Assembly (NCBI GenBank): GCA_023388635.1
Contig: JAEWFW010000014.1
Coordinates: 1 to 64,000 of the forward strand
Origin: Bacillota bacterium
Lineage (GTDB): Bacteria; Bacillota; Bacilli; Desulfuribacillales; Desulfuribacillaceae
Length of the DNA: 64,000 nucleotides
Direction: 5' to 3'
Part shown: positions 7,772 through 15,834 of the stretch, piece after piece
How positions within the stretch are numbered: position 1 is the stretch's first letter
Layout of the letters: each line of letters starts with the position of its first letter
The notes under the pieces: generated by a model
Seen by the model: only the letters and a program-made list of their open reading frames with translations
What the model was told of the DNA's origin: nothing
Database searches by the model: none
Made by a program: the position numbers and the translations under genes

Positions 7772-8805
7772 CACAGCGCCCTCCTTTGTTTGCGTGCCAA
7801 ATACAGAAAGAAAGGAACGCCGACCAAAGCAATTAACGCACCAATCGGAGTTTCAAAGGGGGGATTAAGTGTCCGCGCTCCCAAGTCTGCCAACACGATC
7901 AAAAGCGCTCCCAACACCGCCGAAACCGGAATGATTGATCGGTAATCGACGCCCACAAGGTATCTGGCAAGATGCGGTATGATTAAGCCCACGAACCCCA
8001 CAGCCCCCACGACGGATACGGCAGCTCCGGCAAGAATCAATACAACGAGACTGCAAAGAATACGAATGGTCGCCGTGTTCATTCCCAGCCCCCTCGCTAC
8101 ATCTTCCCCAAGACTCAATAAGGAAACAGAGCGGGAAAGGACAATTGCCCCAAGCAGCGCTCCTAAGATCCACGGACTCATAATGCGAATCTGTGTCCAA
8201 TTAGAACCCGCGACGCCGCCCGCTGTCCAGAACATGATGTCCTGAGCTACGTTAAAATACAGGGCGATTCCTTGGCTGAGTGCTGCCAGCAACGCACTGA
8301 CAGCCGCACCTGCAAGAACAAGCCGCATTGGCGTCGCTCCTCCGCGGCGCATAGACGCAATGCCGTTGACCAATGTAGCTCCCAATGCGGCACCCGAAAA
8401 CGAAAATAATATAATCTGCATATATCCCAATCCCGGGAAAAATGCAAAGCAGATCGATAAGGCAAATCCTGCCCCGGCATTTAAGCCCATCAATCCGGAA
8501 TCCGCCAAGGGATTTCGCGTAGTTCCCTGCATGATTGCTCCCGCTACCGCAAAAGCTGCACCCACTAAAGCACTGGCTATGACACGCGGCAGACGAAGAT
8601 CGATAACGATCAAATGATGAGTGTTTTCTGCTTCAAAACGCAACAACGCATCCCAGACTGTCGCTAGCGGGATTTCAGCCGCCCCCTTGGTGATGGAAAA
8701 AGCCATCAATAAGAGGAGCAGCCCTGTGCCGAAGACGATAATTAACCATGTTGCCCACCCGTTCCCTTTTTTATCTTTTGGCGAATCCTCATTCCGTTGT
8801 TTCAT
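7771..8805 (-). CDS. FecCD-type ABC importer permease, first of a pair
   Basis: 344 residues, about ten membrane helices, with FecCD hallmarks (DLRLPRVIASALVGAAFAVAG, LADSGLMGLNAGAG, VVGAVGFVGLIIPHLARYLVG). It partners the following permease. The ribosome binding site GGAAGGAGG is strong and lies in the last copy of a 41-bp tandem repeat that triplicates the initiation region. Two tiny upstream reading frames (9 and 14 codons) in the older copies precede it, and the second stops on this gene's start (ATGA). The gene is downstream of an ABC exporter and upstream of nitrogenase-like genes, which suggests that the imported compound is the substrate or cofactor of the reductase. Confidence 0.9.
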   Translation of the reverse strand: MKQRNEDSPKDKKGNGWATWLIIVFGTGLLLLLMAFSITKGAAEIPLATVWDALLRFEAENTHHLIVIDLRLPRVIASALVGAAFAVAGAIMQGTTRNPLADSGLMGLNAGAGFALSICFAFFPGLGYMQIILFSFSGAALGATLVNGIASMRRGGATPMRLVLAGAAVSALLAALSQGIALYFNVAQDIMFWTAGGVAGSNWTQIRIMSPWILGALLGAIVLSRSVSLLSLGEDVARGLGMNTATIRILCSLVVLILAGAAVSVVGAVGFVGLIIPHLARYLVGVDYRSIIPVSAVLGALLIVLADLGARTLNPPFETPIGALIALVGVPFFLYLARKQRRAL

Positions 8806-8907
8806 ATGATGGGCTGCCTCCTTCCCTGCTCTTTTTGTTGTTTCATGTGATGGATCGCCTACTTCCGCTGTTCATTTTGCTGTTTCATAATGATGGCACC
8901 TGCTTCC
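8785..8907 (-). repeat. Three 41-bp tandem copies of a translation initiation region
   Basis: On the minus strand each unit has the form GGAAG(C/T/G)AGG, then about ten bases, then ATGAAACA. Units begin at 8907, 8866 and 8825, exactly 41 bp apart. Because 41 is not a multiple of three, the copies do not extend one protein: the first encodes MKQQNEQRK and stop (8888-8859), the second MKQQKEQGRRQPII and stop (8846-8802), the third begins the FecCD permease at 8805. The Shine-Dalgarno sequence is perfect only in the last copy. This looks like replication-slippage duplication of a gene start, possibly modulating translation by re-initiation. Confidence 0.85.
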
Positions 8908-8908
8908 G

Positions 8909-10633
8909 CTATGCCCCTGCTTGTACCCGGTGCAAGCGGCTATATATTCCATTTTGCTTTAACAATTCTTCATGTTCCCCTTGCTCGACAATCCCATCCT
9001 CACTCAAAACAATAATTCTATCAGCATTGCGAATCGTCGCTAGTCGGTGGGCAATAATCAGCGTCGTTCGTCCTTTGGCAAGTTCGGAAAGTGATTGCTG
9101 AATATACGCTTCGGTTTGGGTGTCTAAAGACGATGTCGCTTCATCGAGAATCAGGATTGGTGGGTTCTTAAGAAACATCCGGGCGATCGACAGCCGCTGT
9201 TTTTGCCCTCCCGACAATTTCACGCCTCGCTCACCGATGAGGGTGTCAAGGCCGTTTGACTGCTCTCGGATAAATTCGTCGAGCTGAGCGCGCCGTGCCG
9301 CTCCCCATATTTCCTGTTCAGTCGCATCCAATTTGCCAAACTGGATATTTTCTCGGATCGTTCCGGAAAACAGAAATACATCCTGCTGTACCAAGCCAAT
9401 TTGACGTCGCAGAGACGTGAGTTTGATATCGCGGATATCGATGCCATCAATCGTAATGCTCCCGGCATCCGGTTCATAGAACCGGGGTAACAGGCTGCAC
9501 AGTGTGGTTTTCCCCGCACCGGAGGTGCCTACGAAAGCGACCGTCTCACCCGCATCAATGCGAAGATTAATATTATTTAATACAAATCGGTTCTCGTCAT
9601 ATCCAAAGGAGACATTTGCATAGCGAATATCTCCGCGCAACGAAGATACTTCCATAGCGTTAGGCGTATCTTGAATCTCAGGTTCTATGTCCATCAAGTC
9701 CGCAAAATTCTGAAATCCGACAATCCCTTTCGGAAAACGCACCGAAAAATTCGCCAGCATCTGCACAGGGTTGAGCATGACATTTCCCAACAAAATAAAA
9801 CTAAATAACTGACCGTTACTCATATCTCCCCGAACGGTAAACCAACTGCCGCCGATTAACGCTACAAGTGGCAATAACCGCATGAGGAAATAGGTAGTCG
9901 ATTCATTCTGTGCGATTGATTTAAAACTTTGAGTTTTGGCATCACAAAATTGTTGATTGTCGGAATTGAATAACTTTCTTTGATGTTCTTCGTTGGCAAA
10001 AGCCTGTACTACACGGATTCCGCCTATCCCGTCTTCCAACCGGGACAGAAAAACGCCGATGGCTCCAAATATTTTGTAAGTCGCTTTCATTGTCTTTCTC
10101 GTAAAATATAATGTAAGAACTAAAATAGTAATGACCAACACACCCATCACCAATGCCAATATCCAGTTGACATGGAGCATCAGAACCATTGCGCCGATCA
10201 ATGTGATCGTTGATATTAAAAAATGCTCCGGTCCGTAGTGTGCCATATTCCCCACGTCCAGCAGATCATTAGATATACGTGAAGCGAGTTTTCCTGTCTT
10301 GTTATTGTCAAAAAAACGAAAAGACAACTTTTGCAGATGGTTATACAGTTCGACCCTCAGGTCCGTTTCAATATGCAAACCCAAGCGTTCCCCCCAATAT
10401 CCAACTACAAACTTAAGACAGGCATTGATCATATAAATGACCAGCAGCATACTACAGGCCGCCAAAATCAAGTTCCAATTCCCTGTCGGCAGCAGCTTGT
10501 CGACGATTTGATTGACTGCCAGTGGAAACGACAGCTCTAATACGGCAATAATTGCCGCACAGGAAAAATCGAGCATGAATAATCCTTTATACGGGCGATA
10601 ATAACGTAAAAATCTTCTGAAACTTTTAATCAC
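8909..10633 (-). CDS. ABC exporter, fused membrane and ATPase domains
   Basis: 574 residues. Six membrane helices (about 15-310) are followed by an ATPase domain with Walker A GTSGAGKTT, signature LSGGQKQ, Walker B ILILDEATS and the H-loop histidine in IIAHRLAT. The architecture is that of MsbA/LmrA-type half-transporters, which work as dimers exporting lipids, drugs, peptides or siderophores. It precedes the FecCD pair and nitrogenase-like genes on the same strand and its stop is only about 100 bases from the permease start. In a siderophore setting it could export the ligand taken up by the neighbours, but the ligand cannot be read from sequence. The GTG start has a rather distant GGGGGAG. 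Confidence 0.85.
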   Translation of the reverse strand: MIKSFRRFLRYYRPYKGLFMLDFSCAAIIAVLELSFPLAVNQIVDKLLPTGNWNLILAACSMLLVIYMINACLKFVVGYWGERLGLHIETDLRVELYNHLQKLSFRFFDNNKTGKLASRISNDLLDVGNMAHYGPEHFLISTITLIGAMVLMLHVNWILALVMGVLVITILVLTLYFTRKTMKATYKIFGAIGVFLSRLEDGIGGIRVVQAFANEEHQRKLFNSDNQQFCDAKTQSFKSIAQNESTTYFLMRLLPLVALIGGSWFTVRGDMSNGQLFSFILLGNVMLNPVQMLANFSVRFPKGIVGFQNFADLMDIEPEIQDTPNAMEVSSLRGDIRYANVSFGYDENRFVLNNINLRIDAGETVAFVGTSGAGKTTLCSLLPRFYEPDAGSITIDGIDIRDIKLTSLRRQIGLVQQDVFLFSGTIRENIQFGKLDATEQEIWGAARRAQLDEFIREQSNGLDTLIGERGVKLSGGQKQRLSIARMFLKNPPILILDEATSSLDTQTEAYIQQSLSELAKGRTTLIIAHRLATIRNADRIIVLSEDGIVEQGEHEELLKQNGIYSRLHRVQAGA

Positions 10634-10677
10634 AGGTAATTCTGCTCCCCCTTTCTGTAGCTATCACGTGAATAACT

Positions 10678-10709
10678 AAGGCGCAGACCGCCGCAGCAGA
10701 CCGCGCCTT
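10678..10709 (-). terminator. GC-rich hairpin between binding protein and exporter genes
   Basis: The arms AAGGCGC and GCGCCTT surround a GC-rich loop containing the repeat CAGACCG. In the minus-strand direction it is followed only by AGTTATTC rather than a T-run, so it may be a leaky terminator or processing site that lowers expression of the downstream operon. Confidence 0.4.
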
Positions 10710-10739
10710 ATTTTTCATGATTTACCCTTTATAGCTTCA

Positions 10740-11726
10740 TCAATGATTTACTCTTGACGGCTTCATCAACCGAACGACTTCGTCCAGTGCCCAATCCAGT
10801 GCAAGAGCATTACCAGAAGACAATCGGTCTCCAATACTATAGACACGATTATTTTTTGTTGCAGGTAGGTTTCTCCATATTGAGCTATCCGCTACCTCAT
10901 TAGCGTATTGCTGATCTGCGTCCGTAGTGGGACTTACCAGGAAAATATAGTCCGCCGAATATTCAGTAAGGTCTTCCAGCGAAAGCTGCATTCCGCTCGT
11001 CAGGTTTAAATCTTCAACCGTAGAAGTTAGTCCAAGCACTTCATGTATAGTTGGATACGTACTTGGAGGGAAAACGTATAATGATTTTTCCCATACTTGC
11101 AATACGAGTGCAGTTTCCCCCGAACCTATTATGTCGGACAAGACTTCTTTTACTTCTTGCACCTTCTTTTCATACGCAGAAACCCAGGCTTCGGCTTCCT
11201 GTTCCCTGCCCAGAATATCTCCTGTGATACGCAAATTTTCTAGAGCGTCTCCAAAAAAAGGAGCTACAACCGTTGGCGCTATTTTACTCAAAGCATTCCA
11301 AGTATCTTCATCCGTAACCCTCTCGGGTGTAATAATTAAATCCGGCTCTAGCTCAATAATTTTTTCAAAATTGAGATTTTCTACTTTTCCTAAAGGCTCG
11401 ATCCCCTCTTTTTGTGAATCATCCAATGGAGTCAACCAATTTTCTGCCGCTCCTACAGGTGTAATTCCCGCAGCAACTGCTTCGGCTGTCATATTGATTG
11501 TGATAATTCTTTGTGGATTTGCCGGAATTTCCACTTCGCGCCCCGCTATATCCGTGTATAGTCTCATTTGCGGAATATTTGCCTCCGTCATGTTCACAGA
11601 TTCCTTTGCCACAGATGTATTCCCGGGCACGGATGTATTGTTGTTCTTCCCAGGCATACCGGCGCAGCCTGTCAAAATCCCTGTCAATAATGTAAGTGAG
11701 ACGAGCAGTCTCAATAGCTTTTTCAT
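10740..11726 (-). CDS. FecB/FepB-type substrate-binding lipoprotein, copy 1
   Basis: 328 residues. A lipoprotein signal peptide ends in LTGC, so the mature protein is anchored outside the membrane. The body is a class III periplasmic binding fold (DIAGREVEIPANPQRII, KVENLNFEKIIELEPDLIIT, YADYIFLV-type segments). This family binds iron-siderophore, heme or corrinoid complexes and delivers them to FecCD permeases. It is the binding-protein gene closest to the permease-nitrogenase operon on the same strand, making it a good candidate partner. An AraC gene precedes it, and a conserved regulatory block lies in between. Confidence 0.85.
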   Translation of the reverse strand: MKKLLRLLVSLTLLTGILTGCAGMPGKNNNTSVPGNTSVAKESVNMTEANIPQMRLYTDIAGREVEIPANPQRIITINMTAEAVAAGITPVGAAENWLTPLDDSQKEGIEPLGKVENLNFEKIIELEPDLIITPERVTDEDTWNALSKIAPTVVAPFFGDALENLRITGDILGREQEAEAWVSAYEKKVQEVKEVLSDIIGSGETALVLQVWEKSLYVFPPSTYPTIHEVLGLTSTVEDLNLTSGMQLSLEDLTEYSADYIFLVSPTTDADQQYANEVADSSIWRNLPATKNNRVYSIGDRLSSGNALALDWALDEVVRLMKPSRVNH

Positions 11727-11751
11727 TTTTTATTCCTCCAATATGATTTTA

Positions 11752-11812
11752 GTTAGTTTCATCTAACTGATTCTGAAATCAGTATAGCAAAACAATTTTC
11801 ATATTGGAATGG
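11752..11812 (-). promoter_or_regulatory. AraC-type promoter with GTTAG-N6-CTAAC operator (copy 1)
   Basis: The inverted repeat AGTTAG-TTTCAT-CTAACT is at 11751-11768. Thirteen bases further upstream, 11781-11812, a 32-nt block is shared with two paralogous promoters; on the minus strand it begins CCATTCC and ends GCTATACT, with TATACT as -10. There is no good -35, consistent with activator dependence. The palindrome falls at about the transcription start, where a repressor could act. Confidence 0.65.
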
Positions 11813-11825
11813 ACGCTCATTGAAT

Positions 11826-12650
11826 TCAACATGGATTATTTATGAATCTCTTCCGAAACTCGCTGGGCGCAATGCCAAACTGTTTTTTGAACACTCTGCT
11901 GAAATAGAGCGGATCGTTGAATCCTACAGCTTGCGCAATTTCCTGCACAAGCGCTTCGCCGGCTAGCAACAGTTCCTTTGCACGATTCAGTCGATACCGT
12001 AATAAATAATCACCTGGTCCCATGCCCGCGTATTTGTTGAACACATAGGAAAGCCTATTCCTGTTTATACCACTTTGCTCTGCAATCTGGCAGATAGTGA
12101 GGGGGACCATATAATGCTCATGGATATATGCAGACAGCTTCTCAAACAGAGCTTGTGCGCCGCCATCCGTTTGATTGCGGACACAGACGAACATTTCATC
12201 TAGAACATCCCTGAATAGCGTTTCTGCCTTAAAAGCTGCAATTCCATCCGGTTGGCTGGATACCTGATGCAATCGCCTGAGCAGTTCAGTCAGACGCGGA
12301 CTTATTCCCGTTTTCAATTCAAAATGGACATTAGGAAGAGAAAAGCCTTCCGGTTCCGACCCGCATATGCGGTACAGTACAAGCAAGTATTCGCAACAGG
12401 AATTACCAATTACTTTCTGGGTTAATTGCATTTGCGCTCCGCCATGTACTATATTTTCCTGAGAAAGTATATAGGGTGTACCATTAAAGTTAAACTCAGA
12501 TTTTCCGCTTAGTGTGAATACGAAGCCGGGAAACGGTTGGGTGTACTCCCAGCCACTCCAGCCTGCTTCCCGAATACCCGAGTACACTTCTTCCACTTGA
12601 AAATAAGTGCGCGCAAAATGATCCGCCAGCTTGTTAATGTCGACTTTCAT
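11826..12650 (-). CDS. AraC-family regulator, copy 1
   Basis: 274 residues. The N-terminal ~165 residues are a cupin-like sensor domain (GFVFTLSGKSEFNFNGTPYIL, then HGGAQMQL). Residues about 170-274 hold two helix-turn-helix motifs (LTICQIAEQSGINRNRLSYVFNKYAG and VQEIAQAVGFNDPLYFSRVFKKQFGIAPSEFRKRF). The start has AAGGAGG at 8 bases. It precedes a binding-protein gene whose promoter it probably activates when the imported ligand is bound; B. subtilis Btr, which joins an AraC domain to a binding-protein domain and activates feuABC, is a functional precedent. Its two paralogues in this window have the same layout. Confidence 0.85.
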   Translation of the reverse strand: MKVDINKLADHFARTYFQVEEVYSGIREAGWSGWEYTQPFPGFVFTLSGKSEFNFNGTPYILSQENIVHGGAQMQLTQKVIGNSCCEYLLVLYRICGSEPEGFSLPNVHFELKTGISPRLTELLRRLHQVSSQPDGIAAFKAETLFRDVLDEMFVCVRNQTDGGAQALFEKLSAYIHEHYMVPLTICQIAEQSGINRNRLSYVFNKYAGMGPGDYLLRYRLNRAKELLLAGEALVQEIAQAVGFNDPLYFSRVFKKQFGIAPSEFRKRFINNPC

Positions 12651-12697
12651 TTTGCGCGCCTCCTTGAAATTCAGTCATAAATCAGATGGTGGAACAT

Positions 12698-13699
12698 TTA
12701 CTCTTGAATATTTTCAATAATTGTTTTAACTCCCAACTCAATCGCTAATGGTCCACCGGCGGCAATTGAGCTGTCCAAAGCATACATCCGTCCGTTTTTA
12801 ATTGCGTCAAGGGATTTCCATACAGAATTGCTCTCCAAATTTTTCAGATATCCCGCTAAACTATTGGCGGAACCTCCTATATCAGCGACAAACATATACT
12901 CCGGATTGATCGTCGCCAGGTATTCCAGCGGAATTTCTTCACCCTTTGATGACATATCTACATAATTTTCCGGCGGATTCAGTCCAAGTCCGTTTTGCTC
13001 GTTAAAGACAAATTGTGTAGTAAACGCCCAGAATTGTTTGTCTCCAAGCATAATAACTCCAAAGGTGTTATCGTTGTATTGCTCCAATTGTTGTCTTGAA
13101 TCTGCGATGAACGTTTCAATGCGTGTAATTTCAGATTCAGCCTTTTCCTCTTTTCCAAAAATCTCCCCATATTGGCGCAACGCACCCTGCCAGTTGTTCT
13201 CATTACTGTCAACAGCAATAACCGGAGCTATCTTTTCCAGCTCTGCTCCATAATCATCATGCCATCCCGAATATACGATAATTAAATCAGGATCGGCTTC
13301 CAGCAGCTTCTCGACGTTAGGACTGTTGATCTCCCCGATATCGGCAATATCATACTGCCCTTTATACGGTGTCAAAGATGCCCATTCATCAAGTACGTTG
13401 ACATTTGTGGCGGCAATCGGAAACTCGCCAAGCAAAAACATATGCTCAAAGTTACGGAAAAACAGCAATGCAACTCTTTCCGGTTTCTTTTCCAAAACAA
13501 CTTCTCGACCAAGGGCGTCTACATACGTTCTCGGCCATGCTTCCTCAACATCAGCGTTATTCTCCGGCGTCTTATTATCAACAACCGCTTGTGTACTATT
13601 CGGAGTGTTCGTACTATTTTTTGCAGGTGCTCCGCCGCATCCGGTGAACAGCCCGACCAGCAACATCATTGAAACAATCAGTCCGAGTATTTTTTTCAT
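12698..13699 (-). CDS. FecB/FepB-type substrate-binding lipoprotein, copy 2
   Basis: 333 residues. The signal peptide has lipobox FTGC. The mature part begins with a low-complexity Asn/Thr linker, then the binding fold (YVDALGREVVLEKKPERVALLF, VEKLLEADPDLIIVYSGW, YLATINPEYMFVADIGG). It is closer to copy 3 than to copy 1 (shared KKPERV and RTY/RTV segments), indicating tandem duplication. It presumably docks on FecCD permeases, but none is adjacent, so it may share the pair at 6698-8805. It lies between two AraC genes, all on one strand. Confidence 0.85.
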   Translation of the reverse strand: MKKILGLIVSMMLLVGLFTGCGGAPAKNSTNTPNSTQAVVDNKTPENNADVEEAWPRTYVDALGREVVLEKKPERVALLFFRNFEHMFLLGEFPIAATNVNVLDEWASLTPYKGQYDIADIGEINSPNVEKLLEADPDLIIVYSGWHDDYGAELEKIAPVIAVDSNENNWQGALRQYGEIFGKEEKAESEITRIETFIADSRQQLEQYNDNTFGVIMLGDKQFWAFTTQFVFNEQNGLGLNPPENYVDMSSKGEEIPLEYLATINPEYMFVADIGGSANSLAGYLKNLESNSVWKSLDAIKNGRMYALDSSIAAGGPLAIELGVKTIIENIQE

Positions 13700-13724
13700 G
13701 GTTTATTCCTCCAATATGATTAAG

Positions 13725-13784
13725 GTTAGTATAGTCTAACTAGACTTACGTTAGTATAGCAAACGCCTTTTCATATGGGAATGG
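13725..13784 (-). promoter_or_regulatory. AraC-type promoter with GTTAG-N6-CTAAC operator (copy 2)
   Basis: GTTAG-TATAGT-CTAAC is at 13725-13740, and a second GTTAGTATAG follows at 13750. The shared 32-nt block is at 13753-13784, with -10 TATACT on the minus strand and the CCATTCC end 13 bases from the AraC stop, the same distance as in copy 1. Confidence 0.65.
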
Positions 13785-13797
13785 CTCAATCTTGAAT

Positions 13798-14622
13798 TCA
13801 CCATGCATTATTCTTGAATTTTCCCCGAAATTGGCTTGGAGACATACCAAACTGTTTTTTGAATATTCTGCTGAAGTGGTAAGGATCCGCATAACCGACA
13901 CTTTTAGCGACGGCATATATCGGTGCCTCCAGATTCAAAAGCAAGTCTTTTGCACGATTGAGCCGATAGAGAACCAAATAGTCTCCCGGACCCATACCGG
14001 CATATTTATGAAATACATAGGAGAGTCTGTTCTCGTTCACGTTATATTGCTTTGCCAGCCCCCCCACAGCTAACGAATCCATATAATGCTCATGCATATA
14101 ATCAGTGATCTGCTCAAACAGCGCTTGGGCTCCATCGTTTGTTTGGTTGCGGGCACTAATGAACAACTCATCCAACACGCACCGGAACAGCGTCTCTGTG
14201 CGGAATGCATAGATCCCTCCCGGCTGGCTGGAAACTCTCCAGAGGCGATCAAGCAATTCTATCATTTTAGGATTTTGTCCTGTTTGCAATTCAAAATGCG
14301 AGAAAGCAAGGGAGAAATCTTCGGGTTCATTGCCGCAGACGCTGTACAAAACTAGAATATATTCCCATTTCGTATTCCCAAGAACGCGCATATTCAGTTC
14401 CATACACGCGCCGCCATGCACAACATGTCCCGGCACGAGAACATACGGCGTTCCGTTGAAAACAAATTCAGCCCTGCCACTTATGGGAAATACGAAACCC
14501 GGAAACGGCTCGGAATACCCGCTATAGTGCTTGCCGGGTTCACGTATAGAGTGATGAACATGCTCAACCTTAAAGGATGTGCAGGCAAAATGCTCTGCCA
14601 ACGTATTGATCTCGATTTTCAA
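13798..14622 (-). CDS. AraC-family regulator, copy 2
   Basis: 274 residues if translation starts at the TTG at 14622, which has GAAGGAG at 8-base spacing and gives the same N-terminus (LKIEINTLAEHFA) and length as its paralogue; an ATG 33 bases upstream lacks a ribosome binding site. The sensor domain is cupin-like (GFVFPISGRAEFVFNGTPYVL, HGGACMEL). Two helix-turn-helix motifs are at the C-terminus (VGGLAKQYNVNENRLSYVFHKYAG; IYAVAKSVGYADPYHFSRIFKKQFGMSPSQFR). It probably activates the binding-protein gene downstream through the conserved promoter block. Confidence 0.85.
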   Translation of the reverse strand: MKIEINTLAEHFACTSFKVEHVHHSIREPGKHYSGYSEPFPGFVFPISGRAEFVFNGTPYVLVPGHVVHGGACMELNMRVLGNTKWEYILVLYSVCGNEPEDFSLAFSHFELQTGQNPKMIELLDRLWRVSSQPGGIYAFRTETLFRCVLDELFISARNQTNDGAQALFEQITDYMHEHYMDSLAVGGLAKQYNVNENRLSYVFHKYAGMGPGDYLVLYRLNRAKDLLLNLEAPIYAVAKSVGYADPYHFSRIFKKQFGMSPSQFRGKFKNNAW

Positions 14623-14678
14623 TTTACCCACTCCTTCCCGCGAAAAATCTATCATTCATCGATATCGAAATAATCGTA

Positions 14679-15719
14679 TTACTGTGTGTTAGATACCACG
14701 TCTAAACTATCAACAATGGTTTCGATTGCCATCTTCACACCAAGCGGCGATCCGGTGACGCAGGCAGGATCAAGAAAATATACATTATCTGATTGCACAG
14801 CTGTAAGCGATTTCCATACGGAAGAGGCTTCTGTATCTGCCTTCAAATAGCTTACTTGGTATCCGGTCTCTGCCGAGCCAAGCTCCCCGACAATAAAAAT
14901 ATAATCGGGATCTAAGCCGGCTAGGGATTCCAGAGACAGCTTTCCACCTTCTTGTGGATATCCTGACGGCGCAGTCAGACCCAATCCAATCTCCTTGTCG
15001 AAAAATGCCTGCTGGCTTGTCGCAGTTGTTCCAAAAGCGTAAAACGTATTTTTTCCCTGATCCCATGCAAAAAAGAATGTTTTATCGCTATATGCAGACA
15101 GCGTATCCCTCGCTTCTGTCATCAAAGAGTCCACTTCGCCAATAAATTGTTCCGCCACTTGTTCTGCGCCGATGAAATTGGCATAGTTGTTGAGATTTTC
15201 CTTCCACTCCGAACTGTTAAACAGGAGTGTCGGCGCAATTTTATTGAGATCGTCATATACTTCAGCGTGGGCGGCAGTGCCGACGATCAAATCGGGGGAC
15301 AATTCCAATATTCTCTCCATACTCGGCTCCCTTGGACTGCCTAAATCGATGATTTCGATTTCTTCGGCGTACGGTTTCAGCGTTCCAAATCCATTCATCG
15401 CGCGATCCGCCCATGCTGCTCCGACGGGAGGATGCCCGAGAACAACTAAGTTTTCGATGTTGCCAAAGTACAGTACCACCACGCGTTCCGGTTTTTTCTC
15501 CAGTGTAATACTATGATTGAAGTCATCTTCTACCGTTCTTGGCCACGCCGGCTGCTCTGCCGAATTGTCCGGCTCCGGTGTATTGGTATTCGTTTTTTCT
15601 GTTTGATCGGTTTCCGGCACAGATGGTTGTACATTATTTCCGGCTTGTGACCCAAAGCAACCTGTCAGCAAGCCCGCTATTAGTACAGCTGAGATAATAA
15701 ATCCCATAACTTTTTTCAT
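14679..15719 (-). CDS. FecB/FepB-type substrate-binding lipoprotein, copy 3
   Basis: 346 residues with a lipobox (LTGC) and an Asn/Thr/Pro-rich linker to about residue 55, then the binding fold (TVEDDFNHSITLEKKPERVVVLYF, MERILELSPDLIVGTAAH, SLAGLDPDYIFIVGELG). Its likely role is extracellular capture of a metal complex for a FecCD permease. As in the other copies, an AraC gene lies upstream on the same strand, and the intergenic region carries the same operator and 32-nt block. Confidence 0.85.
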   Translation of the reverse strand: MKKVMGFIISAVLIAGLLTGCFGSQAGNNVQPSVPETDQTEKTNTNTPEPDNSAEQPAWPRTVEDDFNHSITLEKKPERVVVLYFGNIENLVVLGHPPVGAAWADRAMNGFGTLKPYAEEIEIIDLGSPREPSMERILELSPDLIVGTAAHAEVYDDLNKIAPTLLFNSSEWKENLNNYANFIGAEQVAEQFIGEVDSLMTEARDTLSAYSDKTFFFAWDQGKNTFYAFGTTATSQQAFFDKEIGLGLTAPSGYPQEGGKLSLESLAGLDPDYIFIVGELGSAETGYQVSYLKADTEASSVWKSLTAVQSDNVYFLDPACVTGSPLGVKMAIETIVDSLDVVSNTQ

Positions 15720-15745
15720 TTTCTTATTCCCCCAATGGATTTTTA

Positions 15746-15804
15746 GTTAGAGATAACTAACCTTTCCGTGCCAGTATAGCAAAACTCTACTCTCATGGGA
15801 ATGG
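15746..15804 (-). promoter_or_regulatory. AraC-type promoter with GTTAG-N6-CTAAC operator (copy 3)
   Basis: GTTAG-AGATAA-CTAAC is at 15746-15761, within the longer palindrome TTAGTTA-GAGA-TAACTAA. The shared block at 15773-15804 has -10 TATACT on the minus strand. Operator-to-block spacing (11 bases) is close to the 12 and 13 bases of the other two copies. Confidence 0.65.
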
Positions 15805-15834
15805 AATAAAAATTCCGATGACATGGAATTTTTC

